Source of the DNA: Tribonema minus
Taxonomy: Eukaryota; Sar; Xanthophyceae; Tribonematales; Tribonemataceae
DNA: 64,000 bases
Reading direction: 5' to 3'
Assembly: GCA_017506865.1 (NCBI GenBank)
Contig: JAFCMP010000532.1
Location: 558,001-622,000 of the forward strand
The notes below the pieces were generated by a model. The model did no database searches. It was not told where the DNA came from and saw only the letters and a list, made by a program, of their open reading frames with translations. The position numbers and the translations under genes are program-made. How positions within the stretch are numbered: position 1 is the stretch's first letter; each line of letters starts with the position of its first letter. Shown here in pieces: positions 38,301 through 49,800 of this stretch.

Positions 38301-40276
38301 CCAGCACCAAGTCCCGCTCTGCTTTCGCGGTGTAAGCTTTGTGCGCTTACATGCACATCAGCAAGTACTTGTTCCGCAACGCAAAGAAGCTTGTCGGCGC
38401 ACGCTGTCCAACAGCGTTGCACCTTCATTGCATCATCGCCACCAGTCACATGCAGCACTGCACTCTTTTCTCTCCCACGCAACTTCACTTCAACCTGATT
38501 TTTTTAGGGTGCGTGTGCAGAGAAAAAAAACGATCGTATAGAAACACGGGTAGCCTACTAGCAGGCTCTGCCTACTACATATATACAGTATATGCCGCAA
38601 GTTACGGCACCAACACCGTAACTTAATGGAACCGTAATTTACGGTCTTACGATATGCGTTCTGATTTACGGCATAAATTACGGCATAAAACGTTACGCGT
38701 AACTTTACGATTTAAGATCGCAACAACCCTACCTATTGCATAACCGGTGCAGCACAGGTCAGGGCGCTGGCTTGTGTTTCTCTTCGTTACTCTACCTTGT
38801 TTGCGTGCGGCACTTTCTTTTGCATTGCTTCATTGCACATGGCTTTCACCAGCCATCAGCGTCGGGAAACTTTTAGCGGTGGTTGGTTGAACTACTGTGT
38901 TGACGTGCTATCCTGAGCTTAATGCAGGTTGGCGCACCCTCTGAGAATGCGACAGACAATTGCAGGTCAAACGGAGAATTTGCACAGCGCTGCAACACAC
39001 CAAGTAGTCCATGCCCAAACCTGCCTGACATGTGCCACTTCCAACAGCTTAAGTTAAGTGGTGTGCCTGTCAGCGCTTGGTGACTTGACTTGGTGCAGCA
39101 TATCAATCATGCCATGAAAAATGTAAGAGCGGCGTGGGAGCGGCAGTATTCACATGTTGCAAACAACTTTCATGGGCCCTTCTACGTACTTAACAGCTAC
39201 GGTGGTCGCTTGAGGGCAAGCAATCATAGTGGAACCCATTGAAACTTCATCTGAACCATCATTTCATTCTGCTTTCTGCCCAAATGAAACAGCGTTACAC
39301 CAGCGAGTGCAACTGGTGCAGCAGTTCGTTGCAGCACGGCGCATGGCCCTCGACGACCCGCCAGAGATGTTGCGCATTTGTCATCGCCTGTTGGAGGAAC
39401 CTCAGCTGGATGCCGCAGTGCGCACAGGCGATTGTTGCGCGCAACTTGTCAACTGGTATGCGGCCCAGCAGGACTGGCGGCAAGCCTTGGCACTTTTGTC
39501 ACTTCTCCGTGAACGCAACATTCCGCTGAGGCGTTACATCAATATGCAGGTAAGCAAAGCAAACCTTGTGTGTATTTTCCAGCTTTGTCTGATGCAACAC
39601 GCACACACAAGTGACAGCAATCATCATGATGGGTCTGGGCAGGGTGACGGTTAGGGTTAGGGTTAGGCTGACCCTAATCAAAAGGCGCTTTGCACAAACG
39701 CCACTCATTCTGCTTTTGTTCAATGGTAAGACAGAAAGGAGGTTATTCAGTGTCTCTGTCGCACCGCAGCATCATTTTTGTCCAGGTATGTATGCTGAAG
39801 ACATTGCACATTGTGTGCACAATGGCTTCCCAGGTCCTTGACAAGTTGTCTGGTAGTTTGTGTATCTGCTGCAGAGGTTTAACTGAAGGTGTGATTCAGG
39901 AACATGTTTCTGCATGAAAACTGTTGCGCATCGGCCCTGAACACAACAGATGCAATTGTTTGCTGCGGTTGCATGCATCGTCTTTGGCCGTGAATGTTAC
40001 ACAATATGGATTTCAGACACATTTTTGTTGGCGATGCATATGCTACTGCAGGTGGTTGCTGCAGTGTGCAAGGGTGCCGGTGTTCACTCCGCGGAATTCG
40101 AAGATGCGGATGGGAATGCAGGGGCTAGAGCTGCCCCAACAGGCGGTGCATCTAATGGCGGAGATGGCGATGAGGATGAGGACGAGGTTGGGGAGGATGT
40201 AAATGGAGAGGATGATGATTCACAAAATGACCAGGATGGCTATGGAATAAGCAGCCAGTTTGGCTACCGTAAATAA
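23316..40276 (+). CDS. IFT140: Intraflagellar transport protein 140 (IFT-A core subunit)
   Basis: 22 exons: 23316-23450, 23829-24464, 24783-24906, 25591-25793, 26170-26346, 26594-26701, 27413-27949, 28493-28664, 29270-29451, 29723-29914, 30360-30563, 31290-31375, 31862-32021, 32678-32845, 33633-33752, 34155-34298, 34913-35083, 35588-35860, 36851-37063, 37501-37609, 39293-39549, 40052-40276. All phases agree; 1531 residues against about 1460 in human. IFT140 is a core subunit of the IFT-A complex, which drives retrograde transport in cilia and entry of membrane proteins. Residues 1 to about 700 are two WD40 propellers ([45 protein letters not shown]); from about 820 TPR-like repeats follow: [76 protein letters not shown]. 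The last exon adds an acidic tail ([18 protein letters not shown]). Intron 11 has a GC donor (GCAAGT at 30564). 17 of 21 introns are phase 0. Start is the first ATG in frame. Confidence 0.97.
32087..32158. repeat. 36-bp tandem repeat, two units
   Basis: Two identical 36-bp units (beginning TGTGCATGCCACCAGTGCTC) in IFT140 intron 13. Too short to carry any function I can name. Confidence 0.9.
32975..32990 (-). repeat. Interstitial telomere-type tract
   Basis: CTAACCCTAACCCTAA: about 2.7 perfect units of the TTAGGG repeat (complement strand) inside IFT140 intron 14. Confidence 0.85.
34080..34121. repeat. 21-bp tandem repeat, two units
   Basis: ATCAAACGAGCCAAACTCAT plus G, twice in a row, in IFT140 intron 15. 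Confidence 0.9.
34584..34595. repeat. 12-bp palindrome TACTTCGAAGTA, copy 3
   Basis: Third copy, extended to CTACTTCGAAGTAG, in IFT140 intron 16, with a related half-site ATACTTCAATTAG 20 bases upstream. Confidence 0.7.
34809..34820. repeat. 12-bp palindrome TACTTCGAAGTA, copy 4
   Basis: Fourth copy, 225 bases from copy 3 in the same IFT140 intron. Confidence 0.7.
37851..38731. mobile_element. Non-autonomous hAT-type DNA transposon (MITE)
   Basis: 881 bp in IFT140 intron 20. The ends are inverted: TAGGGTTGTTG on the left, CAACAACCCTA on the right. The element is flanked by a perfect 8-bp target duplication CCTATTGC (37843-37850 and 38732-38739), the length produced by hAT transposases. Both subterminal regions are packed with CGTAA and TTACG motifs (about 37868-38015 and 38620-38715), as expected for transposase-binding repeats. 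The centre has no long open frame resembling a hAT transposase, so it depends on a transposase elsewhere. Perfect target duplication suggests a fairly young insertion. It leaves IFT140 splicing signals intact. Confidence 0.92.
39649..39667 (+). repeat. Interstitial telomere-type tract
   Basis: Three consecutive TTAGGG-type units (GGTTAGGGTTAGGGTTAGG) in IFT140 intron 21, followed a few bases later by CTGACCCTAAT in the opposite sense. Confidence 0.85.
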
Positions 40277-40634
40277 GCAAAGCAAAGTTGCAAAACAAAA
40301 CGCTGGCACCTGATGTGCCCCGCAACGCATGCATTTCACTGCTCACTTTCCCCGCTGCTGCTTCAAGTACTTGTATCGGCTCAAATGGCTAAAAGATGAC
40401 TGCCGAAGCGTTACCTGACACAAAGGAAGGTAGAGCACTCTTACAGCGTCAGACTCTGATGCGCAGAGTAGAGTCGCCACGAGATGCTGTTGTGCGCCTC
40501 GTCTGCTGGACTACAAGTCCGAGATAGCCAGGTTCACACACGACAAACACTCATTCGTGAAATGTCATTGTAATGACACCAACAGCAGCGTTGAATCTTG
40601 ATCAATCACAACTGATCCATGCAGTGACAACGCC
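40277..40634. other. Region downstream of IFT140
   Basis: 3' flank of IFT140, then no gene or repeat recognised; marks the change from the host gene block to the accessory block. Confidence 0.5.
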
Positions 40635-41987
40635 CTAATTTGATTTAAGATACAGTTGTGCCGCCACACCGCACAAGTCCCTCAGCCCCTGGTGTGGGAG
40701 GCGACGATATGTGCCTGGTACCCCTCCACCGCAACACAGCAGAGCTCGTGCAAAGACCACGGGCACCATGTCCCCCGCCAGAGTGTAGAGTTTGCTGAGC
40801 ACCTTGGCCTCAGTCCACTCCGAGTCGCAGGCCTCCACAAACATTGTAACTGCCTCCTTGAACTTATCCGTATCAAATACCTGCGGCGGGAAGGTTTGCT
40901 TCAAAAGCTTGAGGTGAATGCTCTCTACATGCTCATGTTCACCTACTGCATCGCAAAATTTTGGCCATGTGCCTGTGGTCACTGTACCAACTGGCTTGTC
41001 AATGCCACCTCTGAGGATTTTGGCCATAACCCTCCTTCAACTTGGAGTGCCCCTTAAAATGCGTGCATTTGGCAATACTAGTGCCATCTTTGCACGCTTT
41101 GTAGCCGAGCATCAACCCCTTCTTGTCTTTCATCTGTTCCAATCTGGCTGCACACCCCCACTGTGACTCAGTGCCCTTGCACTTGCTGGTTTACCCCCTG
41201 CCGTGCACGCCCTTGCTGTGCAGCTTGCCTGACTCTACGGTGCCTCCTATGATCCGCGCCCAGTGCTGGGGCACCCCGTAGTTGAAAGCATCCAAGTCCT
41301 GGCTTGGGATGCTGGCTCTAGTCAGCGCCTCGCGAACGGGCTGATGCAGAACCTCTTCAAACAGAAACTGCTTGTTCAGTCCGTGTCTCAGCAGCACGTC
41401 TGCCTGACAAGCTTGATGAACTCTACCGCCCAGTCAACCAGCTTCATGCCTGCGCTACGGTCCCTGTGCACGTTATGGCCGCTGAAGTCGTTGCATGGGG
41501 GAGACATCACGTACACCAGCTGACTCAGGATGCCGTTCTGCTTACAGTGCTTGCTGATGCGCTTCCAGCACCGGAAGGGGTCATACCCTCTTCCTCTGCA
41601 CCCAGACCCTGTAGTACATGTTCGCACATCGGAAACAGGTGCTGATGTACCAGGTGGGCAATGAATTGGATTATTGTCAAACCACATCAACGGCACCAGG
41701 CCCGCCATGGCGCCCCCCAGGGTCCAGCCCCCCATGCCCCCAAAGAGGGTGACCAAGTACCTTTTCTCGTGCGTGTCAGCGCGGCACGCACGAGTCCGCT
41801 CTGGTGCGGGCGGTGGGCTGGGCGCCTGATTGCGCCCATGGCTGCCACCAGAGTCGCCCACTGAGCGTGTACCAGCCCCGCCCCTGGCGCTGCTCCTGCT
41901 GCTGGTGCTTCTGCTGCCACGATACCAAGCAGCATCCCCCCCGCTGGCATCCTGAAGGCAGCAACAGCGACGGCGCGCAGACCGCAA
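40635..41987 (-). pseudogene. Cytosine-5 DNA methyltransferase relic
   Basis: Minus-strand coding remains of a C5 DNA methyltransferase: a motif I-like LVTLFGGMGGWTLGGAMAG, the catalytic motif IV block VYVMSPPCNDFS with its Pro-Cys pair, and a motif VIII-like NYGVPQHWARIIGGT. These occur in the usual order. Further 3', a Lys-rich segment (KGLMLGYKACKDGTSIAKC) and a block around EAVTMFVEACDSEWTEAKVL look coding but have no domain I know. The reading frame is interrupted several times, so the copy is not functional as a single gene. Such enzymes methylate CpG or other C sites and are carried by host genomes, viruses and some mobile elements. Its position beside the unknown 10.5-kb element suggests, but does not prove, a link. 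Confidence 0.7.
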
Positions 41988-42576
41988 GCTGGACGTGAGT
42001 GCGGGAGACTGTCATGTGCACAAAAATCCTCCGTTGCACATGAACTTTGTTCAAATGATCCTTCAAGACGTTCTCGCAAATCACCCTACAGCAACCAGTT
42101 CATGCTTGGCCCTCCAATTTTTTAAACTTATTGAAACGTACACCTGCTGCACTGTAATCCGTCCTGGTTCTCCATCAGGCGTGCACAGGAAAGTCAGACT
42201 CTGTCAAACCGGGCCAGTCTGAGACACACAATACCACCTTCTTATTGGGCTGCTGGGGAGGCTGCACTGCAGCTGCAGCTCCGTCTACCAGCATCAGAGC
42301 TGTGAGCCATCACCTCTGCCCTCGTCACCAGAAACGCGGAGTCAATCGCGGATGCAGCGACTCTCACCTGCTCCGAGCCTGAGTCGCTGAGAGCCATGTC
42401 GTTTGGCCCCGAGTCGCTGAAAGCCATGTCATCAGCGCCGCCTGTATCATGGTTTGCATTGCAATAAATGACACCCACAGGCGCACTATTGTGGCCTGGC
42501 CGCCTTGATGTGTATACATACTACGCATTTCCAGGGCGGGGGCCATATATACAGTGACCAGATCCATGAGGTAAGC
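41988..42576. other. Region between methyltransferase relic and copy A
   Basis: No gene recognised. On the minus strand it carries a short duplicated DMAFSDSG/DMALSDSG-type peptide repeat near 42380-42440, possibly part of the 5' coding region of the methyltransferase. Confidence 0.35.
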
Positions 42577-42907
42577 TGTGGCCTTGGGCCCAAGAAGTGT
42601 GCTGTCAAGTCATGACAGCGATCCAAGCAAGCTCCGTGGCTGAACAAGAAGAAGTCTTCATTCCATGATTTTGGGTGTTCAGCGATTATTATCCAGATAG
42701 ACATGCATGCAGCATTGCTCAGCGCAGCCCGCTGAGCATCCACTCCAGATCAGTCTCAACCTCAACTGGGAGTGTGTTGAACATTGCACAACCTCAACTT
42801 CAACACTTGCCAAACTTCAACTTCAACCTTGGAGTTCAACTTCAACTTAAACTGTTGCAACAGTGCTCAACATGCATTTTTGCACACTTCTGCCTACCGC
42901 TGCCACA
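42577..42907 (-). repeat. 0.33-kb direct repeat, outer end of copy A
   Basis: Begins TGTGGCCTTGGGCCCAAGAA. Nearly identical to 52780-53110 in the same orientation and to the complement of 58807-59125. Contains a CTTCAA/CAACTT-rich tract at about 42790-42850. Confidence 0.85.
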
Positions 42908-43898
42908 TACCCCCCCTGCATGGTGCTCTCTGCATCCATGCACAACCTGCAGCGGTACAAGCAATACGCATGTGCTGTGCCATCACTGGATGTCCTCACA
43001 TCACGTGCAAACAATCCGTTACATCTAGCACCTTGCTGCAAAACAGAAGCAGAAAACGCGTACAGCACAATGGCCGGTGCCAACGCACTGCGCTTGCGCA
43101 AACGCACAAACAACACTCCCCCCCCCCATGTCCTAGGCTGGGGTAGCAGCCCAGTTGTATAGTCCGTCGCACCACGCTAAAGGTCGCGACCAACCTCTTG
43201 GTACCCCAAACCCCGGCCTCGTTCCAGGCGCTGAATAGTCAGCGGCCAGAACTCTCGGGCGTTAGCTGCGTGATGACGACCTCCTCCTGCACTCGGCTAC
43301 GTGGAATGGGTGTGTGGCCAAACATTGCTAAGCTACAACATGTGCCCTCTTGCACATTTGAAAACCCGCTTGAGGCCTATAGCAACCACGGGTAAGCAGT
43401 CGGAGAATCTACGGTACTCCGTATTGTGTAGCGACAACTTTCTCCGCCAGACGCCGTGCCGCCTGCACTAACGCGAGGTCTGACATTTGATTGCCCATCA
43501 CCGAGCCAGATAGCCGGTGAAAACAACACTATGCTCCTGCTACCTGCGTATATAGTGGGAAACAGGCCAATAATATCTACCCCCCCATGACAGAGACGGG
43601 CTCCTCGTTTCCTCCCCGCCAAGACCACGCTCCGGCATGTTGCCTTGCCGCCATAGCTTGCACGCCAGGCATGCGACACTGTAACTCACGTGTCATCTCT
43701 TGCTCTACTAGTAGCGTCAAGCAACCTCGCCGGACTTGCGGTCAAAACAACAACTGTTGTACGCCAACGGCTCCTACAAGTGTCTGAGGCACAACCACCC
43801 CTCAACACCTCAGGCTGTCCTCCTCCGGCACCGCCTCCTCTCCTTGCCGCCTCAGGCGTCGGCGGTACTGAGCTCCACTAACGCGTATGACCCTCCGG

Positions 43899-46800
43899 TC
43901 AGCACATGATAGCCATGACACTTGGCCGCATGCACCTCCCTGACCTGCGTAGTGAGGAAAGCAGCATCACGCCGCCCTTGAGATTGCTCCTCCTCGGGCA
44001 CTCCGCCAAGTCCTGCCTGCTGTAAGCTGCCCCGCTGCGGTGTGAACGACCCACCAAGTCCGCAGTGAGCCGCCACCTGCGCACGTGAGCCCAATTGCTG
44101 GACACCACAACCTCCTCAGTGGCGACTGCCGCCCGAGCTCTAGCCCTCGATGCGTACCCAGGTGTGCGCATCATTGCTCTTCGTGGCACCGTTTGCACTC
44201 CGCTACTGCCGCCGACTTCCCCTGTCGCGTTAGGCTCCTTGTCCTCGAAGCCACGCGCCACCACATCACCATGCGCCTTCCGCCGCAAGCCTGCGGTGTG
44301 TGCCATCGGCTGTACATCTTTCTCCCTGCCGCGTAGCACCACCACATCATGCGTCCCGACCTCGTCGTCACGCAGCACAGCATAGCTGTAAGCCTTGCCT
44401 CCGCCGTTGCATATTGCATCGCAGCTGCCAGCAGTGTGTGCCTCACCCTCGCCGCTTGTATGCCCCGTATAGCTGCCGTTGTTGCGTGCGGCTACCTCTC
44501 CGGGGTCAATACTGCGTGTCGTCATTGCTGTACGCCCTGCCATCGGACTATGCTGCGCAGGCACTAGTGTTGCGCATTGCGCAGACGTCGTGATCCCAGC
44601 TCTTGCAGTGCCTTGCTGTACGAGCACCATTGCCTTGCGTCGCACGGCCTCCGCCAACCGACATGCGCCAGCTGTAGCCACTGCAACGAGCTGAACTGCC
44701 TCCATGGTGCACTCAACTGCCGAAGGGCTCCCAGCGATTGAGTGGTGCCCGTTGCTGGTGCTGATGGACACTGCTGCGCCACCACCTTCGCTGCTGTATA
44801 CAAGTGCAGGAGAAGCCGTGGCAATCACCATATTACTGCCCGCCGCGATAGGATCATGGCTGTTGGGCACTGCTGTCAAGGGTGCTAAGACGCCACAGTT
44901 GCTTCCAACCTCTCCGAACGATGCAGAGCCTTCACTGCTGTGGCACGATGCAACTCCTGTCCCTGTGTTGCTGCTGGTGCTGCTGAGCAACGTGACAGGT
45001 GTGCACTCCGTGCAGCGTCGAACTGTCAGAGGCAATGAGGGCAGCTGCACCTCGCCGTTGAGTCCTTCATTTTCGAGAGACTGTCGCTGATGCGCGTTGC
45101 AGGCGGTTTCGAAGAGACGCCCATGGCAGCAGGGACTGTTGCATATACCTTGCTACAGATCCCTGGGTCGAACGGCACAGAGGCGTCATCAATGCCATTA
45201 GCGGGCACAAGAGCGGCCTCCTCTGTTCTGGGCCCTGCAACCATGTGCGTTCGTGTTGGTGAGCCTGCCCACTGCACTTTAGGACACAGTGCCTGATGAA
45301 AACAAATGCCGCCTGTCAGTACAGAGCACTGCTGTTGCTGTGGTGCTGCGAGGAGGAGCTGCCGCTGATGCTGGTGCTGCGCTGGTGATAAACGCTGGAC
45401 CGGTGCTGACCGCAGCTGCTGCATTGCGGACGCTTGCTGTTGATTCGGCAGTGGTGGGCGTTGCCGTTGCAGAGCCTTGTGTGCCTTATGCGGCAGTAAT
45501 TTGCCAGTCCGCAGACCGAGTTGTGCTGTCTGGCTGATGTCGAGGGCCGCCCTTGCGGTACCACCACTGTCTGAAACCCATGCCGCCGTATCACCACCAG
45601 AATGACCAGCTGCCACCAACCGTTGTTGCTGGCGCAGCAAGTGGCCAGTATGCTGGCCGATCGCATATGTTGTACCTGTAGCCTCGTTTGACAGATGTGG
45701 TCGCTGATACTGTAAGGTTGTACGCGCCCGCTGCTGCAGCAAGAGGTCGCCGTTGCCAGTGCCAGCCGATGCTGCCGTGTCATCATTGCCGATATCTCCC
45801 CCCCCCACGCTCGAGAGCGAAGAAGAGAGCGTGCCAACACAGCAGCCAGGGCGGGAGGGCGGGTGGGAGCTAATGGCCTGCTGCTCAAGCAGTGCACCTG
45901 TGTGTAGATCCTGCATTACGTTGCTTGCCGCCTCCAGCAGGAGAGTAGAGCACTCCCCCATTCGGGATTGCTCAACCCCCTTAGTCGGGCCTGAGCCCAT
46001 GCCCATTGGCTGCAAGGTACCATCATGACCCGTTATCGCCTGTGCAGCATGAGAGCCCTGTAAATTGCCGGCATGGCCACCGACCAGGCTGAGCGTTATT
46101 GCTTTGGCTGTGCCGTTGCTAGCGGTTCCAGCCTGCGATACCAAGCTCTGTGCGCTGTGGAAGCTGCTGCATTGCCCAGCACCTGTCACACCTGAAGTCA
46201 GCGCAAAGCCGTGCGCAGTGCTGATGATACCACTGTCATGTGTACCGCCATCGAGAAGAACAGATAGCGGCACTGAGCTGTGGGTCCCAACACCACCTTC
46301 ACCTCCATCGACAGCTGACTGTGCAAAGCCTTGTGTAGACCGAGGCCCTGAGCTACAAGTCTCGTCGCCATTGGCGCCAGTAGACTTTGCCAGGCCTTGA
46401 GCGTTGCTGCCAGCACTCTCCATCGGCGGCTCCGAGCTTGGAGTCTGTGTGTGGCAGTCGCACCGTTCTGCGACACCATTAATGGCTGCACATGTGCACA
46501 CCTGAATGACACGGCCATGTCCATACAAAGCAGCGCTGAGCCTTGCGCCGTATCATGACGACCACCACTACTGACGGCGGATTGCGCGGTACTGTTTGTA
46601 ATGCTGCTACCAGCAGATGGTACTGTTGAGCTCCGTGATGGGCTGATAGCGTCACGACCACCACCATTGCCTGTCAACTGCGTGGAGCTTCCCGTACCCG
46701 TGTCGCCAGCAGGCGGCAACGCTAAACCACGTACCCCGTCGCCATTGCCACCACCGGCGTCAGCATGCTGTGCCAAGCTGTGAGCACTGCTGCTTATTTC

Positions 46801-49800
46801 CTCTGTCCGTGGCACTGAGCTTTGTATGTTGGCGCCTATGGTTGCGGCTGAGCTTCTCGCATTGCGTATGTGACCAGGTAGCTGCGTTGAACTGTGAGCC
46901 ATTCTGTCACCGTCAGCAATGCCGGCAGTCTGTGCCAAGCCCTGAGTCGGCACTGTGCTACTCTCATCGGGCCCAGCGAACGGCCCCACTTTCCACTTTG
47001 GACGCCAAGTTCTCCAGCAGCCCCTACGGCCACCGCCAAAACCTGTGTATCGTGCCCTTGACCGCCAGAAAGTGCCGCTGTGCTGTGCGTTGCGTCGCGG
47101 CGACCACCAATCACTTCAAAAGGCTCTGAGCAATGTCATCGACGCCGTTGACCAGGCTGAATGACGCTGGCCGTAGTGCCCTGCTGCAAGAACCCGTCGG
47201 CGTCTCTGAGCTCTGTGCATGGCCCCCGCGCTCGCCGATAGTCAGCAGTGTTGTGTCGGGGACGCTGCCCCCTTGACCATCAGGAACGTCCGAGCACTGT
47301 GTCAAGCCCGGAGCACCACCGCCATCAAGTGCGTAGGACAGCGTTGATGACTGCCCAGAACATGGAGGTCCACCTGCAGAACTTGACAAATGCACCAGGC
47401 CCTGAGTATTGCTGCCATGCGTGTCCAGCAGTGGAGTTGATTGCTGAGTTGTGCCGAAAGGACGGTCGATGCTGTGGGCGGAACACTGCCGTCTAAGCGA
47501 AGACACTGTGGTACTGTGCTGCGTGTGTCGCTGTCATGCCTGGAAGCAGCACCTGCAACCCTTGCTGAACACTGTGCACCACTGCTGCAAGGTCCAGTCA
47601 GCAGCGCTGAGGCAGACGTGCTGTAGATAGAGCCCGTATCCGATAGCGCTATGCAGCTGCATGCAGTGTTGCCATGCTCACAAGCAGCGCCTGCACCCTT
47701 TGCAGAGCACGGCTGCACGCCGACTTCACCACGACAGAGAGGCGCGGACGAGTGTGTTGTGCCGCCATTGCCACTACCGCTGCAAGCAGACTGTATGACG
47801 TTGTCCGTGATGTTATTGCCGGCCATTGGCCTAGCCGCCGTAGGTGCTGCTGCTTCATGTCCCTGGGCCTCGTCGTTGAGACTAGCACCGCCTCCTCCAC
47901 CCAGCACACAGCCCTCGTTGCCGCTGCCAAACTCATCTGTCCGCAGCATTGAGCACTGTTCACAGCGGTTCCCGCCTCCAACAGGACTCATAGATGGAGC
48001 AGACTGAGTGTCTTGCCCACTGCTGTGATGACCGGCAGACAGCTGAGTTGAGACGCCAGCGCTGCCATCATCGCTCCTGTCTGTCGACGTGAAGTCCGAT
48101 AAGTTGCCGCCACAACTAGCCTCCGATGCTGAGCTCCAAGGGCAGTATCCATGCTGACTAGCGATCTGTGGTGCCATGCTGAGGGTATTGCTGCCATGGC
48201 CACCAACAGTGTCCAAGAACTGCATGGAGCTGTGAGCACTGCTGCAATGAACACGTGGCTTTGAGATGTTCTGCATTGTCCTCTGTCCACGACCGCCAGG
48301 TGGATCCGTAGAGCCTGTGTGTTGCTCAGAGCACGTGGATAGAAGTATGCTTTCATGACCCTCCGCCGGCGGAGTTGGGCGACGAGCACTGCCAGCAGAA
48401 CTGTTGATCAACGACTCTGACGGCTGCTGCAGAACACTGCCGTCCATGTCCTGCCACGGACTCCGCGACATGCTACTGATCTCACACGCGGCACCTGCAA
48501 CCCCTGCAGACCACTGAGCACTGCTTTCCTGATCTTCAGGCAGCACCGCTGCATCCGGCGCAAAGCCATTCGGACCAGCTGTCACCATTGCTATGTTGAG
48601 CCTGAGTGAGCAGCCGACGAGAACACCTGTCCTTTGCACTTGGCCCGGTGCGCCGCTGTTGCAAACACCAGCCCGTGCTGAGCTCGGTGAAGTGCTGCCA
48701 TGCTGGCAAGCAGTCAGTGTTGCTGAGCCTCGTGCGCTGCTACCAACATCGTATTCCAGCCGCGCTGGCACAACGATGCCCAGGGTGCTGTCGCCTTCCA
48801 CAGCGGCATGGCTCCGAGACTGCAATCCAGTGCCAGCGTCACTAGTGCGTGTTGCTGACAGCAGTGCTACCGCGACGGCAGACAAGATGCCATGAACCGA
48901 TCCCGTATCTGCAGTACTAGCTGAGGTTTCTGCAGACAGGGACAGCGATACTGGTGCAGGCAACAGAGTACCTGACTGATGTGCCACGACAGCAAATTCC
49001 GTGTCCCTGCCCTGTTGTACCGCTGACGGATGTGCCACCTCCGCAAATGCCGTGTCCTTGCCCTGACTTCTACGCTTTGCAACCGCTCCACTCGCACCAG
49101 CCTGTGCTGCCGTTACTCCCGCCTAAGCTGCTGTTGACATCACCTCTGCCTGAGGCATGTGTTGCTGAGGTGCGCCCAATGCAGGTTCGCACAGTGTCGT
49201 CGGGAAGATGTTGTACCCGAGCCCTGAACACTGCCATCGACGCCCTTGACCAGCGGAGGCGCACTGACATCAACGTTACTGATTGCGTGTGGGTTCCGTG
49301 CATCGCTGCCACGTTCACAAGCAGCACATGCACCACTGCCCACTGGTGTTCTGTCTTCCCAACGCCCCCTGCTGCTGCCATCAGCTACTTGAGGTACCGG
49401 CAGCCCAGCAAGGACGATGCCCTCTCCAATGGCAACATGGCTGAGATACTGCAGCTCAGCAGCGTCACTACCTGACACTGATGTTGATGCTGATACAGCA
49501 ATGAGCAAGCCGTCACCAGTTGCTGCAGACCTCGCAGTGGCAGGCAGACGTTCTGCAGCCAACAGGGTACCTGATGTGATCTCTCCTCCAGCAGATTCCA
49601 TCCTTCCGACCCCGTGCTCCGCAACAGCCTCCATTGCATCTGCTTGTGCTGCAGCTGCACCCGCCTGCACTGTGGCTGGAACACATGCCGGCGCCTGCGT
49701 TCTGGCCAAAACACGCGTCTAGGCTGCCGCTGGAGCAGTTGTCGTTGGAGCACTCGTTCGCCTCGCGTCGCCAACGCGACCACCGCCATCGACATGCAAC

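Noticed and set aside
32975-39667. True chromosome end or a telomere-fusion site from the TTAGGG tracts
   Set aside because: Tracts are only 2-3 units and lie within introns of an otherwise continuous gene.
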